Made by a program: the position numbers and the translations under genes. This document shows positions 5,956-14,055 of a stretch of DNA of 14,882 nucleotides, piece after piece. Below the pieces are notes generated by a model. That model had not been told where the DNA came from. It ran no database searches and saw nothing but the letters and a program-made list of their open reading frames with translations. How positions within the stretch are numbered: the stretch's first letter is position 1; each line of letters starts with the position of its first letter. Source of the DNA: an uncultured Clostridia bacterium (GTDB lineage: Bacteria; Bacillota; Clostridia; Oscillospirales; Oscillospiraceae); assembly GCA_946539175.1 (NCBI GenBank), contig CAMNHH010000044.1:1-14882 (forward strand). Direction: 5' to 3'.

Positions 5956-7326
5956 TTATCGGGTCAGCAGCTCCGGGTTCTTCATTTTCCGCCAGATGGC
6001 GAAGTACATGGTGGCAAAGCAGCAGGAGGCGCCGCAGAGCTGGCTGATGAACTCCGCCCAGAAGACGCCATCCACCCCCAAACCCAGGCCCGGCAGCAGC
6101 AGGGTCAGCGGGGCCACCAGCATGATCTTCCGCAGAGTGGAGAAGAACAGGGCGTGCTTGGGGTAGTTCAGAGACACGAAGGTATGCTGGCCGGTCACCT
6201 GCAGGGCCATAAAGGGGAAGGCCCCGAAGTAGATGCGGCCGCAGTGGATGGTCAGCTTCACCAGCTCCTCATCGTCGGTGAAGATGCGGATCAGGAAGCC
6301 GGGGAAGAACATGGCCACCACCCACATGAAGCTGTTGATGGCAAGGCCGGAGAGCAGGAAGAAGCGAATGCTGTCGGAGACCCGCTTGTAGAGCTTGGCC
6401 CCGTAGTTGTAGCTCATCACCGCCTGGCTGCCCTGGCTCACACCGTTGATGGGCAGGCTCATGATCTCCCGCATGGAATTGATCAGGCTCATGGCGCCGA
6501 TGTAGAGCTGGCTGAGGGGACCGCCCCAGGCCTTGAGCATCACGTTGACGATGGCCTGGGTAACGGAGTTGGTGACCTTGAAGGTAAAGCCGGTAACGCC
6601 CAGCTTCATGACGTTTTTCAGCTGCGCGCCATCGATGCCCAGGCGCCGCAGCCGCACGGGAGGCTTCGGCCCCGTCAGGAATCGCAGCACCCAGACGGCG
6701 CTGGCCAGCTGGGACAGCACCGTGGCCAGGGCGGCGCCCTGGACCCCCATCTCAAAGGCGAAGATAAACAGGGGATCCAGCACGATGTTCAGCGCCGCGC
6801 CCAGGGTCACCGTCACCATGCCCACCCGGGGAAAGCCCTGGGCGTTGATGAAGGCGTTCATGCCAAGGCTGATCAGCACGGGGACGGTGCCCACCACGTA
6901 GATGCGGAAGTAGGCCAGAGCATAGGGCAGGCTGGTCTCGTCGCCCCCCAGCAGGGTCAGGCTCCAGGGCGCCGTGACAAAGAGCAGCACCGTCAAAATC
7001 CCGCCGATGATCAGCAGGAAGGTGAAGGCCGTCTCCATGATCCGGGCCGCCCGCCGGTCGTCCCCCTCGCCCCGGGCGATGGTAGAGAGGGTGGCGCCGC
7101 CGGTGGAGCAGAGGTTCGCAAAGGCGCCGATCAGCGTGATCAGCGGAAAGCAGACCCCCAGGCCCGTCAGGGCGGTGGTGCCGATGTCCGGAATATGGCC
7201 GATGTACATCCGGTCCACGATGTTGTAGAGCACGTGGACCAGCTCAGCCAGCATAATGGGCAGGCCCAGCCTGACAATCAGGCCGGAAACCTTACCCTTG
7301 GAAAAATCGCCTTTTGGGGCAGTCAT
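5956..7326 (-). CDS. MATE family efflux transporter
   Basis: The protein has 456 residues with about twelve transmembrane helices in two similar halves, the standard size of the MATE family (PF01554 twice), which exports cationic compounds with Na+ or H+ coupling. The N-terminal segment GLPIMLAELVHVLYNIVDRM with YIGH shortly after is the typical first-helix signature. The GxxNxxLDPLFIFAF-like stretch (LGAALNIVLDPLFIF) and the second-half SQGSQAVMSYNYGA are further family hallmarks. The start at 7326 has AAAGGAGA upstream. It lies between the hairpin cluster at 7358-7430 and the permease promoter; its stop codon is only 15 bp from the permease -35 and no terminator separates them. No clear promoter is seen upstream, so it may depend on read-through from the DUF853 gene or on an atypical promoter. 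Substrate unknown. Confidence 0.92.
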   Translation of the reverse strand: MTAPKGDFSKGKVSGLIVRLGLPIMLAELVHVLYNIVDRMYIGHIPDIGTTALTGLGVCFPLITLIGAFANLCSTGGATLSTIARGEGDDRRAARIMETAFTFLLIIGGILTVLLFVTAPWSLTLLGGDETSLPYALAYFRIYVVGTVPVLISLGMNAFINAQGFPRVGMVTVTLGAALNIVLDPLFIFAFEMGVQGAALATVLSQLASAVWVLRFLTGPKPPVRLRRLGIDGAQLKNVMKLGVTGFTFKVTNSVTQAIVNVMLKAWGGPLSQLYIGAMSLINSMREIMSLPINGVSQGSQAVMSYNYGAKLYKRVSDSIRFFLLSGLAINSFMWVVAMFFPGFLIRIFTDDEELVKLTIHCGRIYFGAFPFMALQVTGQHTFVSLNYPKHALFFSTLRKIMLVAPLTLLLPGLGLGVDGVFWAEFISQLCGASCCFATMYFAIWRKMKNPELLTR

Positions 7327-7357
7327 AGGGTTTTCTCCTTTTCTTTCTCTCCGCTGT

Positions 7358-7430
7358 GTTCCGTTGGCCGGAACGCCGCCTCATCCGCCCCGGTGCGCGC
7401 ACCGGGGCGCCTTTCCCCCATGGGGAAGGC
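7358..7430. repeat. Cluster of three hairpins between the MATE and DUF853 genes
   Basis: Three inverted repeats lie side by side. GTTCCG/CGGAAC with a 5-nt loop is at 7358-7374. A perfect 24-bp palindrome of CGCCCCGGTG type is centred on GCGC at 7386-7409. GCCTT(T)CCCC/GGGGAAGGC around CAT is at about 7409-7430. The last arm runs to within 3 bases of the DUF853 stop codon at 7433-7435. No T-tract follows on the minus strand, so simple intrinsic termination is not obvious. The compact GC-rich layout resembles dispersed intergenic repeats of Oscillospiraceae genomes; that identity is inferred from memory of such elements, not shown. Confidence 0.55.
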
Positions 7431-7432
7431 TG

Positions 7433-8962
<1,530 letters not shown>

Positions 8963-8992
8963 AGTTGCAGCCTCCCTTGTGTCATTTCGTAT

Positions 8993-9021
8993 ATTATATC
9001 AAATCATTTCCCCGGTATCAA
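8993..9021 (-). promoter_or_regulatory. Sigma-A promoter for the DUF853 gene
   Basis: On the minus strand TTGATA (9021 to 9016) and TATAAT (8998 to 8993) are 17 bp apart, a near-consensus promoter. It fires away from the plus-strand VTC operon; the direct repeats at 9029-9068 lie just upstream of it and could affect both directions. Confidence 0.8.
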
Positions 9022-9028
9022 GCACAAA

Positions 9029-9083
9029 TTAAGCTTCAGCTAAGGCAGGATTTAAGCCAGACCTAAGGTTATGCGGGTAAGAT
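9029..9083 (+). promoter_or_regulatory. Phased direct repeats and -10 of the VTC-DUF4956 operon
   Basis: Two copies of a TTAAGC-N5-CTAAGG box occur, at 9029-9045 and 9052-9068, so the half-sites fall at 11, 12 and 11 bp. That phasing on one DNA face is typical of sites for OmpR/PhoB-type winged-helix response regulators. Nine bases past the last half-site is a weak -10, TAAGAT (9078-9083), with no matching -35. This is the Pho-box-like layout of an activator-dependent promoter. The AGGAGG ribosome binding site follows at 9101-9106. The regulator is not in the window. Confidence 0.55.
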
Positions 9084-9114
9084 AGCGCCAGAAAACATCA
9101 AGGAGGTGTCCGAA

Positions 9115-9864
9115 ATGCTCCAATCCATCTACGCCGCCACCACGCGGAACGCGGAAAATCCCCTGGCCGTGATGCAGCGCTTTGAGCTGAAATACGTTTT
9201 GAATAAGGCCCAGGCCGAAGCCCTTCGGCGGGCCATGGAGGGACGCATGGTCCCCGACCAGTTCGGCAGAACCACCATCGCCTCCCTCTACTACGATACC
9301 CCGGACCACCGGCTGATCCGGGCCTCCATGGAAAAGCCCGATTTCAAGGAAAAGCTCCGGCTGCGGAGCTACGGCCCCGCCTCCGAGGGCTCCCCGGTCT
9401 TCCTGGAGCTGAAGCGCAAGTCCCAAAGTACCGTCTACAAGCGCCGGGTCCAGACCACCGTGGGCGCCGCCGCCGCCTTCCTCCGGGGGGACCCGGAGGC
9501 TCTGGACGACAACCAGATCAGCAGGGAGCTCAGCTTCTTCCGGGACAGCTACCAGGCGCTGGTGCCCAGCTGCATGATTCTCTACGACCGGACCGCCTAC
9601 GTGGAGCTGGACGGGGAACTGCGGCTCACCATCGACGAGAACCCCCGCTACCGGACCTGGGACCTGGATCTGACCCGGCCCGCAGTCGGCACCCCCCTGC
9701 TGGGCCAGGACTGCTCCATTCTGGAGCTGAAGGTCCAGGGAGCCGTTCCCCTGTGGCTGAGCCGGGCCATGAGCCGGGCCGGGATCTATAAGACCAGCTT
9801 CTCCAAATACGGAGAAGCCTACCGGCGGGAGCTGGCAGGCCGGAGCATGCCAAAAGTCTCTTGA
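9115..9864 (+). CDS. VTC-domain polyphosphate polymerase-type protein
   Basis: The protein has 249 residues and spans a single VTC domain (PF09359), a triphosphate-tunnel fold. The strand motifs appear in order: QRFELKYVL (21-29, Lys26), SLYYDTPD (57-64), KEKLRLRSYG (78-87, Arg82 and Arg84), VFLELKRKSQSTVYKRR (95-111, Lys100), CMILYDRTAY (153-162), ILELKVQG (202-209, Glu204) and TSFSKYGEAY (227-236, Lys231). In yeast Vtc4 the equivalent basic residues and Glu bind ATP/polyphosphate and metal, so the catalytic set looks complete. Soluble, no signal peptide. The GTG at 9106 overlaps the AGGAGG at 9101-9106, so the ATG at 9115, eight bases from that site, is the better start. It pairs with the DUF4956 membrane protein 17 bp downstream, a common bacterial association. 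Confidence 0.88.
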   Translation: MLQSIYAATTRNAENPLAVMQRFELKYVLNKAQAEALRRAMEGRMVPDQFGRTTIASLYYDTPDHRLIRASMEKPDFKEKLRLRSYGPASEGSPVFLELKRKSQSTVYKRRVQTTVGAAAAFLRGDPEALDDNQISRELSFFRDSYQALVPSCMILYDRTAYVELDGELRLTIDENPRYRTWDLDLTRPAVGTPLLGQDCSILELKVQGAVPLWLSRAMSRAGIYKTSFSKYGEAYRRELAGRSMPKVS

Positions 9865-9881
9865 CGAAAGGATGATACAAA

Positions 9882-10559
9882 TTGTTTGACTCGATCTACA
9901 CTTCCTCTGTCACCGCCGGACAGTTCTTCCTGATGGCGGGTGTGGCCCTGGCCGCGGGGCTGCTCTTCTCCTGGATTCTCTCCTTCCGGGTCCGGGCCAA
10001 CCAGCGCTTCTTCCTGGTGACCACTCTGGTGCCCTTTGTGGTGGCCTTCGTCATCACCTTCGTCAAGGGCAACATCGGCGCGGGCGTGGCCCTGGGCGGC
10101 GGCTGCTTCGGGCTGATCCGTTTCCGTTCCGCCCAGGGTACCGCCGACGAGCTGGCCGCGGTGCTGATCGCCATGGCCTCCGGCGTGGCCTTCGGCATGG
10201 GTTACCTGGGCTACGGCGTGGTGATCCTGCTGGGGCTGGCGGCCCTCTACTTCCTGCTGGCCGGCGCCCGGCTCTTCGCCCACAAGTCCATGCAGGCGGA
10301 CCAGCTGCTGCGAATCACCATTCCTGAAACCCTGGAATACAACGGGCTCTTTGATCAGCCCTTTGCCCGGTATCTCCGCAGTGCGGAGCCGGTGGGGGTC
10401 AAAACCACCGCCATGGGCTCCATGTTCCGCCTGTCCTACAAGGTGCAAATGAAAGACCCGGCCCAGGAAAAGGCCTTCCTGGACGAGCTGCGGACCCGGA
10501 ACGGCAACCTGGAGATCTCCCTGCTGCCCTTCGTGGACCAGAATCCCGTACAGCTTTGA
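9882..10559 (+). CDS. DUF4956 membrane protein
   Basis: The protein has 225 residues. Four or so hydrophobic segments lie in the N-terminal 130 residues (about 13-33, 42-61, 89-107, 110-128), then a soluble tail of about 95 residues. LGGGCFGLIRFRSAQGTADE (71-90) is the DUF4956 hallmark, compare GxxGxLxxVRFRTxxxxxxxL. It starts with TTG at 9882, preceded by AAAGGA with a 9-base gap, and lies 17 bp after the VTC gene, so the two are one operon. DUF4956 proteins regularly neighbour VTC proteins and are thought to be their membrane partner; the exact function is not known. The CotH-like kinase gene that often completes such loci is absent here: the operon ends at the palindromic terminator 45 bp further on. 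Confidence 0.88.
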   Translation: MFDSIYTSSVTAGQFFLMAGVALAAGLLFSWILSFRVRANQRFFLVTTLVPFVVAFVITFVKGNIGAGVALGGGCFGLIRFRSAQGTADELAAVLIAMASGVAFGMGYLGYGVVILLGLAALYFLLAGARLFAHKSMQADQLLRITIPETLEYNGLFDQPFARYLRSAEPVGVKTTAMGSMFRLSYKVQMKDPAQEKAFLDELRTRNGNLEISLLPFVDQNPVQL

Positions 10560-10603
10560 TTTTCTTCTTCCTTCATTTTCTGTCTCCTGTTCCCATTTTC
10601 CCC

Positions 10604-10645
10604 AGCAAAACGAGGAAATGCCCGCGGGCATTTCCTCGTTTTGCT
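10604..10645. terminator. Perfect palindromic bidirectional terminator
   Basis: A 42-bp perfect palindrome is centred between 10624 and 10625. It has a GC-rich core, GAGGAAATGCCCG and its complement, flanked by AAAAC on the left and GTTTT on the right. It sits between the converging DUF4956 (plus) and metG (minus) genes and would end both transcripts. Confidence 0.88.
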
Positions 10646-10665
10646 TCCTATTTGAATGGGCGAAA

Positions 10666-12636
10666 TCAGCAGAGCCGGCTGCCGGCGGGGACGGCGTCGT
10701 CCAGCATCAGCAGGTGGAGCTTATCCCCCCGCTCGGCGGAGAGCAGCATGCCGCAGCTGAGCTGGCCCATCATCTTCCGGGGGGCCAGGTTGGTGACGGC
10801 CACCAGGGTCTTGCCGATCAGCTCCTCGGGCTTGTAGAACTTGGCGATGCCGGAGAGGATCTGCCGGGGCGTGCCGCTGCCGTCGTCCAGCTGGAACTTC
10901 AGCAGCTTCTCGGACTTCTTCACGTTTTCGCAGGCCAGGACCTTCACCACGGTCATCTCCACCTTCTGGAACTCGTCAAAGGCGATCTCCGGCAGGGGCT
11001 CGGGCAGCGGCGCTTCCTCCTCCGCGGGGGCGGGCTCGGCGGCGGCAGCCTGGGCGGCCTGGAGGGCCTCCAGCTCCTCCAGCTCCTTGGCGGCGTCGAT
11101 GCGGGGGAAGAGGGCGGGACCGTTCTCCACCTTGGCGTCCCGGTAGAGGGTGCCGAAGAAGCCCAGGGATTCCCAGTCGGACTCCTGGGCGCCGATGCGC
11201 TTCATGATCTCCTCGGCGGTGACGGGCATGAAGGGCCGCAGCAGGCCGCCGCAGATGCGGACGGTCTCCAGCAGGTTGTAGAGCACCCGGGCCAGGCGGG
11301 GCTTGTTGGCCTCGTCCTTGGCCAGCTTCCAGGGCTCGTTCTCGTCGATATACTTGTTGGCCCGGCCGATGAGCTTGAAGATCTCGCCCAGGGCGTTCTG
11401 GAAGGCGAACTTCTCCATCTGCTCCTCGTAGACGTGGACCAGATCGCAGGCCATGGTGATGAGCTCGTCGTCCTTGGCCTCATCCTCCTGCTGCTCCAGG
11501 GGGAGCTGGCCGCCGAAGTACTTGCCCACCATGGCCACGGTGCGGCTCACCAGGTTGCCCAGGTCGTTGGCCAGATCCACGTTGATGCAGGAGATCAGGC
11601 TTTCGTTGGTGAAGTTGCCGTCGGAGCCGAAGGGGAAGGTCCGCAGCATAAAGAAGCGCAGGGCGTCCACGCCGTAGCGCTCCGCCAGCAGATAGGGATC
11701 CACCACGTTGCCCTTGGACTTGGACATCTTGTCGCCGTTGAAGTTCAGCCAGCCGTGGCCGAAAACGTGCTTGGGCAGGGGCAGCTCCATGCTCATCAGG
11801 AAGGCGGGCCAGATGATGGTGTGGAAGCGGACGATCTCCTTGCCGATGATGTGATAATCGGCGGGCCAGCAGCTCTGGAAGTCGCTGTAGGCGCTGTTGA
11901 GATAGCCCAGGGCGGAGGCATAGCTGAACAGAGCGTCCACCCAGACGTAGACCACATGTCCCGGGTCAAAGTCCACGGGGATGCCCCAGCTGAAGGAGGT
12001 ACGGGAGACGCAGAGGTCCTCCAGGCCGGGCTTGATGAAGTTGTTGATCATTTCATTGACCCGGGAGGCGGGCTCCAGCCAGCCGGGGGTCTCCAGCAGG
12101 GCCTGGATCCGGTCTGCGTACTTGGACAGGCGGAAGAAGTAGGCCTCCTCCTTGGCGGGCTGCACCTCCCGGCCGCAGTCGGGGCACTTGCCGTCCACCA
12201 GCTGGCTCTCGGTCCAGAAGGACTCGCAGGGGGTGCAGTACAGGCCCTCATAGCTGCCCTTGTAGATGTCGCCCTTGTCGTACATGGCCTTGAAGACCTT
12301 CTGCACGGTCTCCACGTGGGGCTCGTCGGTGGTGCGGACGAAGCGGTCATAGCTGATGTTCATCAGCCGCCACAGGTCCTTGACGCCCTTGGGGGCCTCC
12401 ACGATGCTGTCCACAAACTGCTTGGGGGTCATGCCGGCCTCTTTGGCCTTGTTTTCGATCTTCTGACCGTGCTCGTCGGTGCCGGTGAGGAACATCACGT
12501 CGGCGCCCCGCATTCTCTTATATCGGGCCATCACGTCCGTGGCCACGGTGCAGTAGGCGTGGCCGATATGCAGACGGCTGGAGGGATAGTACATGGGGGT
12601 GGTAATAAAGAACTTTTCTTTGCAGGCTTCACACAT
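10666..12636 (-). CDS. metG: Methionyl-tRNA synthetase with C-terminal tRNA-binding domain
   Basis: The enzyme has 656 residues and charges tRNA-Met with methionine in the cytoplasm. The class I signature HIGH is at 23-26 and KMSKS at 303-307. A single zinc knuckle is formed by CTPC (134-137) and CPDC (151-154). The catalytic and anticodon-binding parts are followed by an Ala/Pro/Glu linker (about 526-550) and a C-terminal EMAP/Trbp111-like domain (about 551-656) that serves dimerisation and tRNA binding. The ATG at 12636 is chosen because AAGGAGG lies ten bases upstream; the open frame to 12720 would include the promoter and an inverted repeat. The leader after the predicted transcript start is only about 30 nt, leaving no room for a T-box. 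It ends against the palindromic terminator and appears monocistronic. Confidence 0.96.
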   Translation of the reverse strand: MCEACKEKFFITTPMYYPSSRLHIGHAYCTVATDVMARYKRMRGADVMFLTGTDEHGQKIENKAKEAGMTPKQFVDSIVEAPKGVKDLWRLMNISYDRFVRTTDEPHVETVQKVFKAMYDKGDIYKGSYEGLYCTPCESFWTESQLVDGKCPDCGREVQPAKEEAYFFRLSKYADRIQALLETPGWLEPASRVNEMINNFIKPGLEDLCVSRTSFSWGIPVDFDPGHVVYVWVDALFSYASALGYLNSAYSDFQSCWPADYHIIGKEIVRFHTIIWPAFLMSMELPLPKHVFGHGWLNFNGDKMSKSKGNVVDPYLLAERYGVDALRFFMLRTFPFGSDGNFTNESLISCINVDLANDLGNLVSRTVAMVGKYFGGQLPLEQQEDEAKDDELITMACDLVHVYEEQMEKFAFQNALGEIFKLIGRANKYIDENEPWKLAKDEANKPRLARVLYNLLETVRICGGLLRPFMPVTAEEIMKRIGAQESDWESLGFFGTLYRDAKVENGPALFPRIDAAKELEELEALQAAQAAAAEPAPAEEEAPLPEPLPEIAFDEFQKVEMTVVKVLACENVKKSEKLLKFQLDDGSGTPRQILSGIAKFYKPEELIGKTLVAVTNLAPRKMMGQLSCGMLLSAERGDKLHLLMLDDAVPAGSRLC

Positions 12637-12672
12637 GACGGATCGACCTCCTTGTGTTGAATATTGGCCTAT

Positions 12673-12701
12673 ATTATACAGAATGCGCGGGAAAAAAGCA
12701 A
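12673..12701 (-). promoter_or_regulatory. metG: Sigma-A promoter for metG
   Basis: On the minus strand the -10 TATAAT (12678 to 12673) is perfect and the -35 TTGCTT (12701 to 12696) matches the first three bases of the consensus at 17-bp spacing. The -35 lies in the loop and inner stem of the inverted repeat at 12683-12720. Confidence 0.65.
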
Positions 12702-12720
12702 GACCTTTTTTCCCGCGCAT
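12683..12720. repeat. Inverted repeat between the ApbE-like gene and metG
   Basis: Two perfect 15-nt arms, ATGCGCGGGAAAAAA (12683-12697) and its complement (12706-12720), enclose an 8-nt loop. The A6/T6 runs are at the loop side and the GC part is outside, so no T-run follows the stem in either direction. It may still end the transcript of the ApbE-like gene (stop at 12735), but it is not a standard terminator and it overlaps the metG -35. Confidence 0.6.
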
Positions 12721-12734
12721 AAGGCGCTTTCTCG

Positions 12735-14006
12735 CTATTTCAGAAGCTCCGCCGTATAGTTGTGCTCCGTGTCGGCCCGAATGGCCGCGTCCGTCACCAG
12801 AACGGTGTCCGGGTCCTGCCGCAGCAGCAGGGCAGCGGGGCCGGGCAGGCTCTTTGCCAGGGTCTCCGCCTCCTCCGCGGTCCGGCAGCCGTAGAGCCGC
12901 AGGCAGTCATAGCAGAGCCGGGCCGGAGAGACCCCCTCCCCGCTGACGAAGGCGGACAGCAGCAGCTCCCGGTAAGCCCCGTCGGCAGGCAGCCAGGGGT
13001 GCCGCAGGAAAGTCTCGCTCCCCTGCTCCACCGTGTACCAGCCGGGCTCTTCGGGATTGCCGAAGGCCCGCATCTGCACGGCGCAGGCCCCCGGTCGGAT
13101 GGCCAGCTCCGCGGCCGGGGCGGCCTCCCCCTTCCAAAGGCCGTAGAAGCAGAATTCGCCCCCGTCCTTGTAGGCGGACAGGGCCAGGGTGACGCCGCTG
13201 TCGGCGGAGAGGAAGCCCCGGTCGTAGCCCCGGGCCTCCAGCCGGGCCGCCACCAGCTGCAATTTGCAGGCGTCCCGCAGCAGATTCAGGTCCAGGATGG
13301 GGGCGTCGGCAATCTCCAGCTCCTCCAGCAGGGCCTCGTAGCTGCGATCCACGGTAAAGCGGAGTCTGCAGGCCTCGTCATCCAGCAGCTCCAGGGAGAA
13401 ATTGGACAGCTCCCCGGTGGCCTCGGTCAGCTTCTCCAGCCGCTGCCGCTCCCCCGGGTCGTTCAGCGGGTCAAAGTCGCCGGGCTCCAGGGCGAAGCGC
13501 AGGGCCTCCCACTCGGCGTAGAGGGCTCCGGCAAAGAGGCTGTAGCCCCCCCGTTCCTCGGTGAGCGCCAGGGCCTCGGCCAGGGTGTCGTAGAGCTCCC
13601 GAGACACGGTAATCTCCTCGCCCCGGTGTCGGTTGAGGTAGGCCAGGTTCACCCAGCCGTCATAGCTGTTCACCGGGTCCAGCAGCCGGCAGGCGTCCTT
13701 CAGAGAGGAGGCGTAGAGCTCCTCCAGCTCCCGGACCGCCAGCTTGATGTCCCCGGAGGAGCCGGAGAAGTAGTGCTGGAAGCTGACGCCCAGCTCGTAA
13801 TAGGGCACGCTCTCATCCAGGGGGGCGCTGATGGTCTGCAGCCCCTCCTCCCGGCGGCCCATATTGGTGATGCCCAGGGTGATGAAGGTCACCGCCAGGG
13901 CGAAGAAAATCAGGAAGGCAATGAGCCGGGGGAGGATTTTTTTCTTTTCCAGGGGCTTATTGGCTTCGATCTCCTCTGTCAGGTCTATTTTTCGCTTCAT
14001 AATCAT
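12735..14006 (-). CDS. Membrane-anchored divergent ApbE-like protein
   Basis: The protein has 423 residues. After a charged N-terminus, one transmembrane helix spans about 26-45 (LPRLIAFLIFFALAVTFITL), and the rest should be outside the membrane. The remainder follows the layout of ApbE (FAD:protein FMN transferase) proteins: VNLAYLNRHRGEEITVSREL (119-138) for S-x-I-x-x-LN...V-x-VS-x-EL, GGYSLFAGALYAEWE (153-167) for GAFDxTxGPLxxLW, and ILDLNLLRDACKLQLVAARL (237-256) for LDLGGIAKGYAxDxxAxxL. It continues with DSGVTLALSA for the GG-D loop and LRHPWLPADG (334-343) for HIIDPxTG. The residues that bind FAD and Mg2+ are largely changed, so activity is doubtful. This is fold recognition by eye. The start is uncertain (14006 or ATG at 14000): no good ribosome binding site precedes either, and a hairpin ends 6 bases upstream. 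Confidence 0.65.
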   Translation of the reverse strand: MIMKRKIDLTEEIEANKPLEKKKILPRLIAFLIFFALAVTFITLGITNMGRREEGLQTISAPLDESVPYYELGVSFQHYFSGSSGDIKLAVRELEELYASSLKDACRLLDPVNSYDGWVNLAYLNRHRGEEITVSRELYDTLAEALALTEERGGYSLFAGALYAEWEALRFALEPGDFDPLNDPGERQRLEKLTEATGELSNFSLELLDDEACRLRFTVDRSYEALLEELEIADAPILDLNLLRDACKLQLVAARLEARGYDRGFLSADSGVTLALSAYKDGGEFCFYGLWKGEAAPAAELAIRPGACAVQMRAFGNPEEPGWYTVEQGSETFLRHPWLPADGAYRELLLSAFVSGEGVSPARLCYDCLRLYGCRTAEEAETLAKSLPGPAALLLRQDPDTVLVTDAAIRADTEHNYTAELLK

Positions 14007-14011
14007 ACACC

Positions 14012-14045
14012 GCGACCGGGCAGGACAGAGGTCCTGCCCGGTCGC
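14012..14045. terminator. Hairpin between the ABC ATPase and ApbE-like genes, T-tract on the plus strand
   Basis: Perfect 15-nt arms (14012-14026 and 14031-14045) enclose an AGAG loop. On the plus strand it is followed by TTTCCTTTTTTT, a good intrinsic terminator for plus-strand (antisense) transcripts. On the minus strand, the direction of both flanking genes, it is followed by GGTGTATG with no T-run. It may still reduce read-through from the ABC gene or affect translation of the next gene. Confidence 0.6.
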
Positions 14046-14055
14046 TTTCCTTTTT

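Noticed and set aside
9106..9114. GTG at 9106 as the start of the VTC gene
   Set aside because: It overlaps the AGGAGG site; the ATG at 9115 has proper spacing and the added residues have no counterpart in the domain.
9819..10631. Minus-strand open frame opposite the DUF4956 gene
   Set aside because: It is a His/Gln/Gly-rich shadow of the DUF4956 coding strand, and it crosses the palindromic terminator.
12637..12670. T-box or other riboswitch leader for metG
   Set aside because: Only about 30 nt lie between the predicted transcript start and the ATG, and no T-box sequence is present.
12637..12720. Upstream ATG at 12720 as the metG start
   Set aside because: This would place the promoter and inverted repeat inside the coding region; the ATG at 12636 has AAGGAGG and gives the normal N-terminus.
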